Origin: Microplitis mediator
Lineage: Eukaryota > Arthropoda > Insecta > Hymenoptera > Braconidae
Direction of reading: 5' to 3'
DNA length: 64,000 nucleotides
NCBI RefSeq assembly: GCF_029852145.1
Contig: NC_079974.1
Coordinates: 19,508,082-19,572,081 of the forward strand
In this document: positions 26,516 to 38,816 of the stretch, in pieces
Layout: each line of letters starts with the position of its first letter
Numbering within the stretch: the stretch's first letter is position 1
Made by a program: the position numbers and the translations under genes
The notes under the pieces: generated by a model
What the model was told of the DNA's origin: nothing
Seen by the model: the letters and a program-made list of their open reading frames with translations, nothing else
The model's database searches: none

Positions 26516-27218
26516 AAAGTAATTAATTTATTAATTATTATTATTACTTGCGCGGTAAATTAAAATATTTGAAAAATAATTAATTAAACATTGGAGGCAA
26601 ATTAAAATTCGTACGTTAAAATAAAATGGCGGCAGAATTTGATTGAATATTTTAATTATTAGAAAAAAAAAACACGCAAGTGTTTGAACAAACCTTGGCG
26701 GAGAAATAATATGCAGAAGGGTGTCCTAATACACTTGGAGATTTGAATTAAATTGCTCCAAGTGTATTGCAGCTAAAAAACGTCACTTAACTGCTATTTC
26801 CCACCAGACGATGCTAGATGAGTTTGCTCAGGAACTAGGAAGGCATCTTCCATCAACATCAGCCATCAGCAACACTTTACACTAGCACTGAACACTCAAC
26901 ACTTAACTACATCACTTTACACAATTTAAATTAATAAAAGTTAAATTTTACAATTACTGCACAATTTTACAAGACGCCACTTTAATATTGTGTTTCGATT
27001 CAAACGTAAAAAAAGATCTAGACTACTACCGCCATTGTCGAAGCTACGGACTGCCGCTATTGGACCGCCAGTTGATACGAAGCAATCGACTTGCGACTCA
27101 ATCTCCCACTTCCACTTTAGCAAAAATTTGAACGTTGAACACAGCAACGCGCAGTAGCGCCAACTTGGCGCGAAATTTCAAAATTGAAATTTAACAATTT
27201 TATTAAAATTTGTTTGTA

Positions 27219-27305
27219 GATGCATTCGGAAATGTTCTAGCCCTAGCTCTAGCCAAGTGTTGCTATACAGCAAGAGACAGAGCCAGGGCATTTCCGAATG
27301 CACCC
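27219..27305. repeat. CTAGCT-rich foldback, copy B
   Basis: TGCATTCGGAAATG... at the left and ...GGGCATTTCCGAATGCA at the right are inverted. The interior carries CTAGCCCTAGCTCTAGCC. It could be one end of a larger element bounded by copy A. Confidence 0.6.
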
Positions 27306-27316
27306 ATTGAAAACCA

Positions 27317-27510
27317 ATGAGTGTGAAAGCAACTGACAAGTGTCATTTTTTAAAATTTTCCAATAAATAAACAAATTGTAAGCAGAATAAAAACAAAATT
27401 CGTATTTAGATAAATGAAAAATCAGTACGCGCATTTGTTTCAATTACATTATTTTAATTTATTTATTTAAAATTTATAAAAGTGTTTCACGTCTGCTACA
27501 TTCATACTCA
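27317..27510. mobile_element. Family-2 MITE with 9-bp target duplication
   Basis: It starts ATGAGTGTGAAAGC and ends GTCTGCTACATTCATACTCA, flanked by TGAAAACCA at 27308-27316 and 27511-27519. The long palindromic body carries a central GCGCATTT motif. A duplication of 8-10 bp at several copies points to a MULE-like or hAT-like origin. Confidence 0.7.
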
Positions 27511-27682
27511 TGAAAACCAGCCCTAAATATTTTAGTGGTATTTACTTTCAACGGTTTCACATACACGCGGTCGCGAAAGAAAACAAACATATACGTCAAG
27601 GTTAATCCGCCGTTTTATATCAGTGTTGAAGACTGATAAAAAACGCTAAAATTCAAATGTGTGCGAATTACCGAGAACCGGA

Positions 27683-27742
27683 CTTCCCATATCTCTGAGT
27701 CACTCTCGGATAATAAAAAAATGCTCAATTACTTTTCTTTTA
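27683..27742 (+). promoter_or_regulatory. 5' block shared between ZT3 and ZT2
   Basis: TTCCCATATCTCTGAG and GATAATAAAAAAATG match the ZT2 upstream block at 18284-18341. A weaker match exists upstream of ZT5 (43200-43250). It lies about 105-165 bp before the 5'UTR donor at 27846. Confidence 0.35.
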
Positions 27743-27845
27743 AACGCAAATTATCAGTATTAAGTATTTATAAAATTCATTGTCAAAGTAAAATAATCCC
27801 GAGTTTTAAGTTGACTCTTCATCGCTTAATTTTGAATGTCTAATA

Positions 27846-28102
27846 GTAAGTAAAATTTTAAATTTTTTAAATAATGATTTTGAAGTTAACAGACCATTAA
27901 CAATTTTCGTATTTTTTTTACAACAAATCAATTACAAAAAAATACAAACGAAAAATATGCACTTGTAGAAAATTTCAAAAACTATAGGTGCAATTTTTTA
28001 AATATTTTTTTTTTATTTGATTGTTTTTAAATAATTCAAAATCATTAAAAATATTTTTTATTTAAAAATTGAGTGTAATTTTTTTCGACTATTTATTAAC
28101 AG
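27846..28102 (+). other. Putative 5'UTR intron of ZT3
   Basis: The donor GTAAGT at 27846 and acceptor TTAACAG ending at 28102 bracket an AT-rich segment, leaving 14 bp of leader before the ATG. The same 14-bp arrangement precedes the ZT2 start. Most of the intron is a family-1 MITE. Confidence 0.5.
27875..28050. repeat. Family-1 MITE copy in the ZT3 5'UTR intron
   Basis: GATTTTGAAGTTAACAGACC opens the copy, and ATATGCACTTGTAGAAAA ... ACTATAGGTGCAATTTTTT is the diagnostic core. The right terminus is degraded. Confidence 0.55.
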
Positions 28103-28116
28103 AATAGCAAATAAAT

Positions 28117-31100
28117 ATGGAGATGATGTCAGTTCAAAAATATCCTCAGTTAATTACTGGCAATTCCAAGAAAGATGATAACAAAATATTAATGTGCTAT
28201 ATATGTTCTGTCAAAGAGAAATGGCTAGACCATAAAATGAGCTCTGGCCATGTGTCAAGATTACATTATTTTAGTATTTATTTTGAAGATTCTCCGGGTG
28301 ATTTTATGAAATGTAAGTTATGCAAAAATTTTATTCCCAAAGGTTCTGTCGAAAAACATGCAAATAAAAAACATCAGTTGATTACGTGGCACAAACCAGC
28401 TGAAAAATTTGTTTTATACTTCAAAAATTTCATAAAACCAATCAACGGAATGTATTACTGTCGCGTATGCGCTAGGAAATATAAAAATTGGGATTCATTA
28501 CTGACACACATCGATCAGGAATTGCATAAAAAATGTTTGAAAGATTATTTCGGAGAAGAAAACATCAATGGATCTGCTTTGTCACCAGATTTTTGTAAAA
28601 AATTAGTCACTAATTGCATTTTTCCGTATGAATTTTCCCAATTGCAATGCTTGGTGTGTAATATTACTATTGGTCAATATAATACTGCTGAGAAACATAT
28701 TGCTGATGAAATTCATAAGAACAATTTGTCTAGCAAAAAAGTCGATAAAATGGTTCTTTTAAAAAAATCAATAAATTCCCTCTTTGCTGAATTAAAAATA
28801 TCTGAATCTGCTGACACTGGCAATTGTGTTGGTGGCACTTCTAATTCTAATTCAGAATCTTGTGCATCTACCAGTTCAGGTTACTCTTCTCATTTCAATA
28901 CTAGAGATTATCTTATTAGTGATGATATTTGTGATGGAGATCATTCCTCAACGTCTATTAAATCAAAAAAATCTCTACCTCCGATAAAAAATAAAATTCC
29001 AAAGCGTATTGATGATGTCTATTGGCATCGTCATTATCTACTGCAGTATCAATTATCAGAAGCTAAAAAAATAAAAAGTACTGAAAATAAATCTGTCGTT
29101 AAGGTGAAAAATAAAATTGATGAAGAATCTGAGGGAAACAATCTTGCGGATAATAAATCATCTTTATTAGAATTAGAAAACCAGTATATCGAGACATTTA
29201 AAAATCGTGTTCTTATTCTTAATAGTCGTTATTGTTTTTGCAATTTATGTAAAAAAAATTTTTCTTCATCAATAATGATGCATATTAATGATTCAGTTCA
29301 TCAGAAACGTTTTAAAAAGAAAGTCAAAGATGAAAATATTTTCGCTGAACTCGTAAATACGCCGAATTTTTGTGAGTTATTAATTAAAAGTAACATTTTT
29401 CAAAATGATTGTTCATCATTCTATTGTCATACATGTAAATGTGATGTTCATGGATCCAATAACGTTGAAAGTCACATCAACGGGCTTAAGCATAAGACAC
29501 ATTGTAAAGAACTTTTTAGCATTGATGACAAAGCAGTTTCAATCAGAGCTGATCAGCAGATACTTCCATCATTGCCAGAAACAAAAGATCATTTTGTAAA
29601 GTACTTTGAAAATTATATTTTAAAACATAGCAATTATTATTACTGTTATTTATGTAAAATTCATTTATCATCATCTTATTTAACGACACATTTAGAAGAC
29701 GTAGCTCATAAAAATCTTGTAACGCGTAAAAGAGAGAAAATTCCAAGTATAATTAAACCGACATTATATTTTTGTGAACTCTGCGTCAGAACTGGAGTAT
29801 TCCAAGATGGATTGTCATCTTTAAAATGCTTTGAATGTGAATGTCTTCTTGAATCAAACCAACGTATTGGAGAACATATCAATGATAAAACACACAAGAC
29901 TAAACTTGAACTAAAAATTTCTTCTATTGAAGCAAAAATAAAACAAGAGACAATTCCACCTCAATCTGAACTTATCTCTAATCATAAATCAGTAATCACT
30001 GATATTCAATTGTCTAAGAGCAAGTCTATATCAGCAGATTTAATAATAGACAAGATTACTCCCATTAAACAAAATGTCATTTCAAATAAAAAAGTTACAC
30101 CAGTGTATGAGTTAGAAAGTCAGATAATTACCTGCTTTAAAAATTATATTTTCGTGTACAGCGAGGATTGTTTTTGTAATTTATGTGAAATAAAGTTTTC
30201 ATCATCAATAATGATACATATTAATGATCCAGTTCATCAGGAACGTTTTAAAAAGAAAGTCAAAGATGAAAATATTTTCGCTGAACTCGTAAATACGCCG
30301 AATTTTTGTGAGTTATTAATTAAAAGTAACATTTTTCAAAATGATTGTTTATCAGTATATTGTTATACATGTAAATGCCCTGTTCTTCCATACAATAACG
30401 TTGAAAGTCATATCAACGGGCTTAAGCATAAGAAAAATTGTAATAAACTTTTTAGCATTGATGACACAGCAGTTTCAATCAGAGCTGATCAGCAGATACT
30501 TCCATCATTGCCAGAAACAAAAGATCATTTTGTAAAGTACTTCGAAAATTATATTTTAAAACATTGCAATTATTATTACTGTTATTTATGTAAAATTCAT
30601 TTATCATCGTCTTATGTAACGACACATTTGGAAGATGTAGCTCATAAAAATCTTGTAGCGCGTAAAAGAGAGAAAATTCCAAGTATAATTAAATCGACAT
30701 TATATTTTTGTGAGCTCTGCGTCAGAACTGGAGTATTCCAAGATGGATTTTCATCTTTAAAATGCTTTGAATGTGAATGTCTTCTTGAATCAAACCAACG
30801 TATTGGAGAACATATCAATGATAAAACACACAAGACTAAACTTGAACTAAAAATTTCTTCTATTGAAGCAAAAATAAAACAAGAGACAATTCCACCTCAA
30901 TCTAAACTTATCTCTAATCATAAATCAGTAATCACTGATATTCAATTGTCTAAGAGCAAGTCAATATCAGTAGATTTAATAATAGACAAGATTACTCCCA
31001 TTAAACAAAATGTCATTTCAAATAAAAAAGTGACACCAGAGTATGAGTTAGAAGATCAGATAATTAAATATTTTAAAAATTATATTTTTGTATACAACGA

Positions 31101-34100
31101 GGATTATTTTTGTAATTTATGCAAGATAAAGTTTTCATCGTCATCTTCGATATTGTCACATTTAAATGCAGCGAATCACAAGAACCTTTTAACAAAAAAA
31201 CAAGAGATCGTCGGAGATCAAGTTCCGTATCTTCCAAATTTTATTGAACTTCTAATTAGTAATAATATTTTCCAACTTGATCCTATAGCATTGCAATGTT
31301 TTACGTGTCGGTGTTCTATTACAGCGAAAAAATGTGCAGAGCAACATATTGGAGGTCAGCTGCATAGAGATAATCATAAATTTATGCTTACCTCTACAAA
31401 AATAAATGCGTTGCCGTCCGTCACGAGTAAGCAGTCAATTTTATCTGAATCCACAGTCGACTTTGTCAGATACTTCAAAAATTTTATCGAAAAACGTCGT
31501 GATAATTATTACTGTCACTTGTGTCACAGTAATTTATCATTACTTGGAGTAAAAAAACACATACAAGAATTTAATCACTGTAATCTTGTGTCAAAGCGAA
31601 ATTTAATTTCAAATTTCATCACAAAAACGGAGAGTGGACCCATGTTATATTTCTATGAACTGTTCGTCAGAAATAGTATTTATCAGTTCAGTCCCAATGA
31701 GCTAAAGTGTTTTACATGTGGAATTATTTTTCCGTCAACAAAAGACGCAGAATTACATACCGGCATTAAAAATCACAAACTCAAACTCGGACTAGCTTCA
31801 GTTGAAACATCGATAGAACAAAAGACAGTCTTACCTCAGCCTCAACTTGACACAGCAGCTCCTCCTTATAACAAAGAACCTAAAACTAATCTGACTAGTG
31901 CATCAATATCTTCAATCAACGATAAAAAAATTACCAAAGATAGTATCGAAGTTTTTACACAAATTGATAACATGAAGAAATTCGCATTGATATCTGAGCA
32001 GGAAAGTCAGTTCTTGAAATATTTTGAAAATAATATTTTCATATGTGACAATAATTACTATTGCAATTTATGTGAAAAAAAATTTTTCTCGTCTGTTTTA
32101 ATGCTGTCACATATAAATGAACTTGAACACAAGAATCGTCTGAAAGAAAAAAAAGAAAAGCAAAATATTGCCCAGCTAAAAGTCTTGCCTACGCCAAATT
32201 TTTATGAACTGCTTGTGCGAAATAATATTTTTCAATTAAATCCACTGGCATTTAAATGTTTGTCTTGCGATCGGTCAATTTCAGGATACATTTGTGCTGA
32301 AGAACATATCAGTGGTCGCCAACATAAAGGTAATCAAACAATCACATGTTCTAAAATAAAAATGTTAGATCCTATTAAGAGTACAAGCAAAAATAGTTCA
32401 GTTGTGAAATTTTTACCAGAATCAAAAAAAAATTTTTCAATGTATTTTGAAAATTTTATAGAAAAACGTCTTAAAGATTACTACTGTCATTTGTGTTTTG
32501 TCAATTGTTCATCTTCTGATGCAGTAATTAAACATATGAGTACTGAAGGTCACCAAAGTCTCGTTAAAAAGCAACACCTAGACATAAAAATTATAAAGAA
32601 AAATAAAAGTAATTTTTATTATAGCGAATTATGCGTAAGAAATGGAATTTTTGGCTTTAATATCTCGGAATTTAAATGTTTTGGATGTAAAAGTATTTTT
32701 GTATCAATTAGAGAGATAGAAGGACATGTTGATAGTAATGAGCATAAGAAAAAACAAGAACTTGTACCTGATACTACAGTATTTTTAAAACAGGTAACAG
32801 TTCTACCTCAATCGCCTGTGATTTCTAATAATAGTAATAATAATAAATCAGTAATAATTACTCCAGTTAAAGAAGAAAAAGAGACCAGTTCGTTACCGAA
32901 ATCGAGTGAACAGTTTCTTAAATATCTTAATAATTATATTTTAGTAAATGAAAGTGATTATTTTTGTAATTTATGTAATATTACATCGTCGGAAAAAGAA
33001 ATAATGAAACATATAGATGATAAAAATCACCAGAAAAAAATAATTTTTCAGAGAAAAGATATGAATATTGTCAGTACTACATTAAAAAAAAAAAGTTATG
33101 AGAAAGCTGTAAAAAATAACATTTTTCCAACAGATTTTGAAAAAGTTAATTGTTTTTCATGTTGCAATTTTTTTAAACCATCAAATCTCCATGAACATAT
33201 CAGTGGTAGGAAGCATAAAAGATCACATAGACAATTTAAAATTCCATCACCAGTGAAACAAACGACAAAATTGCCCCAAATACTATCAGTTTCTGATAAA
33301 AAATCTGTGGGAACTGAAAGCAAATCTGTCTCTAAGTCGACGTCTTCAAAAAACACCAAAAACACTTCGAATGTATTGTCACGCGAAATTTATAATTATA
33401 ATGACACAAAAAATGGTTTCTTACGTTGCCACGTTTGTCGGGAACCAAAATTGTCTCGTAATATTTTGCACGTCCATTTATCAAGTCATTTTTGGCAGCT
33501 ATTTACAAATAAAACTATTAATGACTTGATAGCTCTTGGCAATTTGAACTCTAGCGTTATTGTTAATCTTAATAAGAGTAAAACTTTTGGCCAAGTGATA
33601 CCAAGTATCGCGTCAGAGAGAAGAGAAGTTCTACTTAATGATAAGAAATTAAAAATGGAAAAATCAGATTATAAAAAATTGTCGTTAAATGATGAACCTG
33701 TTGATAAGGATAAGAAGAAGAGAAAGAAGAACAATAAGAAGGAGAAAAAGTTGTGGGTAAATAATGAAGCAGATGAAATCCCTCTAAAAAACGATGAATA
33801 TCAACCCAATCAAAAAAGAAATAGAATCCAGTTAAAACATGTGGATATTTATGATAGTGAAGCACCAAAGAAGATGGATATTTATAAAATGGATGAAGAG
33901 TTGAGTTACAGTCTTCAGTTAAGTTTAAACAGAATCTGTATCATCACTAAGGATAAAATTTACTGTATGGTATGCCGTAAAAAAGTGCCATTTTCACTGC
34001 AGATTGTCTATGAACACTTTCGCAGTGTCGAGCACTCGTATTTCCTGATGCAAATGGTCCAAGACCATATGAAGTTCGAGGGTCTACCGAATGAATTTAG

Positions 34101-35764
34101 TGATCTACATTTAGCAGGAGAGATGATGGTAGACAAAAGTGACCGACATGTTGTCTGCTACGCCTGCGATTCTGTTAAACATGTAGTTATTCCGAACAAA
34201 ACAGATGCTATAGAGGATCATATAAATCAACGCAGACATCGAGATGAGAAAAATAAGTTAAAGAATAATTTGCGAAAATTTATCAGTGATTTCAACTCAA
34301 GACTGGAATACAGTTGGTATAAGGCGCAAAGGTACTGGTGCGTAGTTTGCAGTGTGCAATTTAAACATGAAAAAAGATTTTACAAACATCTAGATTCATC
34401 GACACATCAGAAGAAGTGCGCGAAATTTGTCAAGTCAGAGAATTTTGTATGTGATATTTGTCCAACGTGCGGCATATTATTCTACGGATTTAAAAATACA
34501 TTTACTTATCACGCGAATTGTCGATTCCATAAATATTATGCTGACAAATCATTTTATCTTATAACACGATTACCAACTGCTGCTGAAAAACTGCTGATTA
34601 ATGCAGATCAAGTTATGACAATTAAATTAGAGGAGTTGGATGAGGAAGCAGAGACAATGAGAAAGAATGAACAATTATTGTTAGATGACTTAAAAAATAC
34701 TACTAACGATTACATTGATGTCAAAATCCATCCTTTTGGTTCTCGGATCACTGGATTAGGATCAAAGAATAGTGATCTTGATATTTTTCTTGATTGTGGT
34801 AAGTACACATATTTATTTTAAATTCATTTATTAATAACTATCGATGTAATTAAGAAATAATCGACCGATTTCATTTTACAGATGATTTATATTACAAGGG
34901 AACTGTTTCGGATGATATTTCATATTATTTGAAAGAAGTCGAACATTCATTGAAGAAAAATGAGAGCATTTGGACAATTCAAAGAGTAGTTACTGATTGT
35001 AGAGTCCCAATTATTAAATTGGTACATCAACCTACAGGTATCGACTGCGATTTATCTTTCACGAGTGGCCTTACAACTGAAAATACCAAACTAATCAAGT
35101 AAGTTACGTTTATCAGTCATTCAAGTCTTTCAATCTATTTCAATTTTTATTAACCATTGTCTGTTTTTATTTCAGAATGTATCTTGATAAGTATCCTCTA
35201 TGCAAAAAAATAATTTTATTTATAAAAGACTGGATAAATATATGCAACTTAAGTGGCGAAGATGGAATAAGTAGTTATGCTATCGCTTGGATGGTAATTT
35301 ATTACTTACAAACAAAGTTTATCTTACCAAGTGTTGCGGACTTAATAAAACTTGAAGGGAAATCAAGTGTTGTAGGCAGCTGGGAAACTGGAGTATCTAA
35401 AGATTTTACACTGTCGGACATCAGTAATAATTATAGCTTTAGAAATCTTCTTAACGGATTCTTTACAATGTGCGCAGGCTTTGATTACAGAAATAATATA
35501 TTTTGCCCACTTCTGGGTCGTCCGATTAGAAAACTAGATTTTATTGTACCTGCTAGTCTTAAAAATCTACCAATCGAAATGTTGCCTTACGTAAATTACA
35601 TTCAAAATAATAAATCCGTTAAATATTTTCACACGGATTCAATGATGGGTATTCAGGATCCATTCGATTTAAGCAACAATCTAACAAAGTCTGTTAAAAA
35701 ATCTACGATGCTTCGATTCAGAACTTACTGCTCAATGAGTGCTGATGAATTAAATAATAATTAA
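28117..35764 (+). CDS. ZT3: largest zinc-finger TUTase-like paralogue, 2495 aa
   Basis: Exons 28117-34798, 34882-35098 and 35176-35764 join to 2496 codons in frame. The ATG lies 14 bp after an acceptor. About 27 U1-type C2H2 fingers span residues ~27-2140. The first, second and fourth (LMCYICS, MKCKLCKN, LQCLVCN) are shared with ZT5 and the next ones form A/B pairs. A lysine-rich stretch near residues 1862-1880 (DKKKRKKNNKKEKK) is a likely nuclear signal. The catalytic end reads HPFGSRITGLGS, S2219-D-L-D2222, third Asp D2284, then WMVIYYLQTKFILPSV and the PAP-associated segment. All three Asp are intact. The fold predicts nucleotide addition to RNA 3' ends, with the fingers as an RNA- or dsRNA-binding surface (U1-type fingers commonly bind RNA). 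No cognate target can be read from the sequence. Introns 1 and 2 are nearly identical to those of ZT4 and ZT5. Confidence 0.88.
29165..31036 (+). repeat. Intragenic tandem duplication in ZT3 (312 codons, four fingers)
   Basis: Segments of about 936 bp, 29165-30100 and 30101-31036, align with constant offset: GCTGATCAGCAG at 29548 and 30484, and the CATTAATGAT..CAGTTCATCAG phrase at 29283 and 30219. 936 = 312 codons keeps the frame. Long stretches are almost identical at DNA level, so the duplication is recent or has been converted. Confidence 0.88.
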
Positions 35765-36032
35765 AAATCGGTTCTGATGGTTTTTTTGTTTGAACCAGAA
35801 CCTCTGAAGTATGGGAATTTTTATCTTGTGCGTATTCACAGTAGTCAATTACAATTTAAAGCGGGTAATTAATAATTAATTCATTAATATTTAAGATAAT
35901 TAAATGTTACCATAAATTTATATTTTTTTATTTACATAACTTAGTGCCTTACATTCAAATATTTCGTAATTAAAATTGACAATTGTTAAGTATTTGTTAC
36001 AGTATTTTTTTACTCAGTTTATATTATACGTA

Positions 36033-36038
36033 AATAAA
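36033..36038 (+). terminator. Candidate poly(A) signal of ZT3
   Basis: AATAAA in ACGTAAATAAACTT, about 270 bp past the stop, in a block conserved with the ZT4 3' flank. A second AATAAA follows at about 36059. Confidence 0.3.
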
Positions 36039-36474
36039 CTTAATTTTAATTAATGATTAATAAACATAAATGAAATTACGATATAAGTTGTTATTAATCA
36101 CGAAAAGATATTTTTATTACCCTAATTTATCTTATCAGAATTTTTTTCTTTTTATTTTACATTTACTGAGTAGAAATACTAATGCATAATTGTAAAAAAA
36201 AAAAAATTTTTTTCAATTTGAAAATTCACAGGGTTATTAAGGACACGTAAAACTGAAAAAAAACCTGGCAACATCACAAGAAAAAAATTAACTTTAAAAA
36301 TTAGTGTTTGAAATTATAACCCGGAACCTGGGTGTTAATATGGGAAATTTTAACATTCCAAATAATAAATTTTATAATACGTGTCGTAAATTTTCTAAAT
36401 ATCAGTTACGATTTTTAAAGTTCGAATAGTAATTTTTCTTACATAGACAATAAATTCTCATACGTATCCTGTAA

Positions 36475-36682
36475 ATGAGTGTGAATGTAGCAGTCGTCAG
36501 ACGAATTTTAAATTATAAATAAATCGAGTAAATAATTTAAAAAATAATATTTTTGAAAAATGCACTTATTAATTCTAAAATTTTTTAAATACGCATTTTT
36601 TTTTAATTTTATTTGATCAATTATTGACTCAATTTTATTTCTAATTTTAAATTTGTCTGACGTCTGCTACATTCACACTCAT
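36475..36682. mobile_element. Family-2 MITE with 9-10-bp target duplication
   Basis: The ends ATGAGTGTGAATGTAGCAG and (inverted) CTGCTACATTCACACTCAT are symmetric. TATCCTGTAA is present at 36465-36474 and 36682-36691. Long arms of about 35 bp surround an AT-rich core with AATGCACTT / TACGCATTT. Confidence 0.75.
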
Positions 36683-38039
36683 ATCCTGTAATTATTCACG
36701 TTTTAATCATAAATGAAAAAATTACTATTTAGAATGATGGTATTTACTGATCACTTTATCATTATTCGACTGTGTCAAAATAAGTTTTTATTTTTTTTTT
36801 TTCGATTAAACGTATCTCAAAAGTTTCTTCAATATAAAAAAAAAAATTCTCCTAAAGTTTGAGCTCAATATCTCAAAATTTGAGCTGGCGCAAAGGGGGG
36901 TCTCTTTTCCCATTTAAATAACATTGTAAAAATTTTTTTTTTAATTTTTAAAATAACTACAAAAAGAAAATTTTTTTTTCAATTTTGCTTTCGACTATCC
37001 TATAGGAAATTTAATTCTCTACAAACTTGTCTATCTCCATTTTTTTCCTTTTATCAACAGAAACGAAGTTACAGAGGGCCGGACAGGAGGAAAAAAATAA
37101 TGAATGAATTAATAATAGAAAAAAAATTATTAGTTTAACTTATCAAAAATTTTTGAATTTAACATTATTTCGAATTAATAACAAAACAAAATTTACAATA
37201 AAACAGAAATTAATTATAATTAAAATTAAGGTAAACAGAAAAAAAAAAATTTTCCAAAAAACAAAAAAAAAACCTCCCGGAGTAAAACGTAAAGAAATTC
37301 TTGTTTTATCTCGTTTTTGGAAAATTTTTTTTTTTTCTCTTTACCTTACATTTACTGAATAACTAAGACAAAAATGAAAGAAAATTCGAAAAAAATTAAT
37401 TTTTTCATTTTGATAACGATTTCACAATTTAAGGAACAAAACTTGTTCCTTTAGTTGTTTTACAAAATTTTGAGCAATTGGATCGGAAAAACGGTTCAAT
37501 GGATCAATCTGAAAATTCCCAGGGTTTTTGGGGGTACATTAAGCTGTAAAGTCACCTGGCAACATTGACCTTTCCATCAATATTTGCAAAGTAGCGATGA
37601 GTTGACTAAAAAATCAGAAAATGGCCATTTTTTGTGGGTTTTCAAATTGATGTTAAGGATAAAAATTTTTTTTTTTTAAATCGAAAATGGAGCTTGTAGG
37701 GAATTTATTCAAGTTTCTCAAACTGTCCTTCAAATTACTGTGCGACCATTAGTTGCTGAGATATCGATAATCAAAGACAAAAGGATCCTTTTTCATTTGA
37801 AGGCTGATATCTTAACAGCAAACTGTCGTACAGAAAAACAAAAAAATCAAATTATAGCTGATTAAATTTCCTAAACGAGCCATGAATTGGTTTTTTCGAA
37901 AAAAAATTTCCCGGCCCCGTAGACCTAAAATACAAAACTAAAAAATTTGGAAAAAATTTTTCACGACTTTTTTCTTATGATTCCGCAAAAACTGTGGCTC
38001 AAAAAATTATTTTGCTGGAAGATCTTTACAGTAGAGATT

Positions 38040-38163
38040 TCAAGCTTCAATTTGCTTTTTTTGTTTCTTCGATACGATCATTTTTCACGAAAATACAGCC
38101 TTCCAAAAATCACTAAAAAATTTATAAAATTTTCTTGTTCCTTTAATTTTTTGGATAAGTGTA
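38040..38163. repeat. Half of a mariner-type MITE
   Basis: GATACGATCATTTTTCACG, CCTTCCAAAAATCACTAAA and CCTTTAATTTTTTG match the right half of the intact palindrome at 62300-62617. The ending is ATAAGTGTA. The left half is not recognisable here. Confidence 0.55.
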
Positions 38164-38395
38164 GTTCATTTTTTCCGTGGAGTCTCACTATCGATATTTA
38201 CAAAGTAGCAGTTGATTTGCTGAAAAACCAAAAGATAATTTTTGGAGCAAGAGAATTTACTGCTTCGAACAAAAAAAAAGTGTTTTATTTGTTTTGAATT
38301 AAGAAAAAAAATATGAAAACATTATTGTTATAGATCCAAATTAATTGTTTGTCTGAGTACTATCTCAGCTGTATTGCGCTAACATCATCTGCCTA

Positions 38396-38816
38396 CCCTG
38401 ATTAAAGATACTCATTGAAAAGTATTGAAAATTATTTCAATTATTTTCAATCCATGCGGAGACTGAAAAATATTAAATGGAATTTAAATTTCTATCATTT
38501 GAATACTTTCTAATTCTTACAATGGAATTCAAAGGTATTCAAAAGAATCAAATCTTTCATCATTTCAATACCTTCCAATTCCAAGTATTGAGAAGGATTC
38601 AGAAAAATTAAATATTCTCAATTAGTTTCAATTTTTTCCAATCCTATACATGACCCGAAATGTGAAACTATTTTGCTATTGAAAAAGATTCAGAAAGATT
38701 CGAAAATGTGAATTTATTTTAATTTATTTCCATTCAAGTCATAACTCGAAATATGGAACTATTTTAGTATTGAGAAAGATTTTCAATACTTTTCAATGAG
38801 TATTTTTAATGAGGGT
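38396..38816. repeat. Foldback element, CCCT-ended, ~420 bp
   Basis: CCCTGATTAAAGATACTCAT at the left and the reverse complement of the right end, CCCTCATTAAAAATACTCAT, continue pairing through GAAAAGTATTGAAAAT. The interior consists of diverged copies of the same ATTCAAA/TTTCAAT-rich phrase. No ORF. Confidence 0.65.

Larger units (their letters stand above)
25703..27845. other. ZT2-ZT3 intergenic region
   Basis: AT-rich 3' flank to about 26220, with the shared phrase GTGCCTTAAATTAAAA at about 25948. A less AT-rich transposon-like stretch follows (26260-27310), with foldbacks at both ends and an inner palindrome of ACACTTGGAG / CTCCAAGTGT (about 26733-26768). Then come a family-2 MITE and the ZT3 promoter/5'UTR. 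The short frames here are not supported as genes. Confidence 0.45.

Noticed and set aside
26219..27443. Minus-strand frames between ZT2 and ZT3
   Set aside because: They lie in foldback and transposon-like sequence, with no recognisable domain or splice context.
29543..30833. Four minus-strand frames inside ZT3
   Set aside because: They occur in matching pairs because of the 936-bp duplication, and are shadows of the finger modules.
37947..38297. 116-codon frame upstream of ZT4
   Set aside because: It overlaps a mariner-MITE half and low-complexity T-rich DNA, with no homology recognised.
38396..38816. Assigning the CCCT-ended foldbacks to a named superfamily
   Set aside because: Flanking bases do not give a clear target duplication, so only the inverted-repeat structure is reported.
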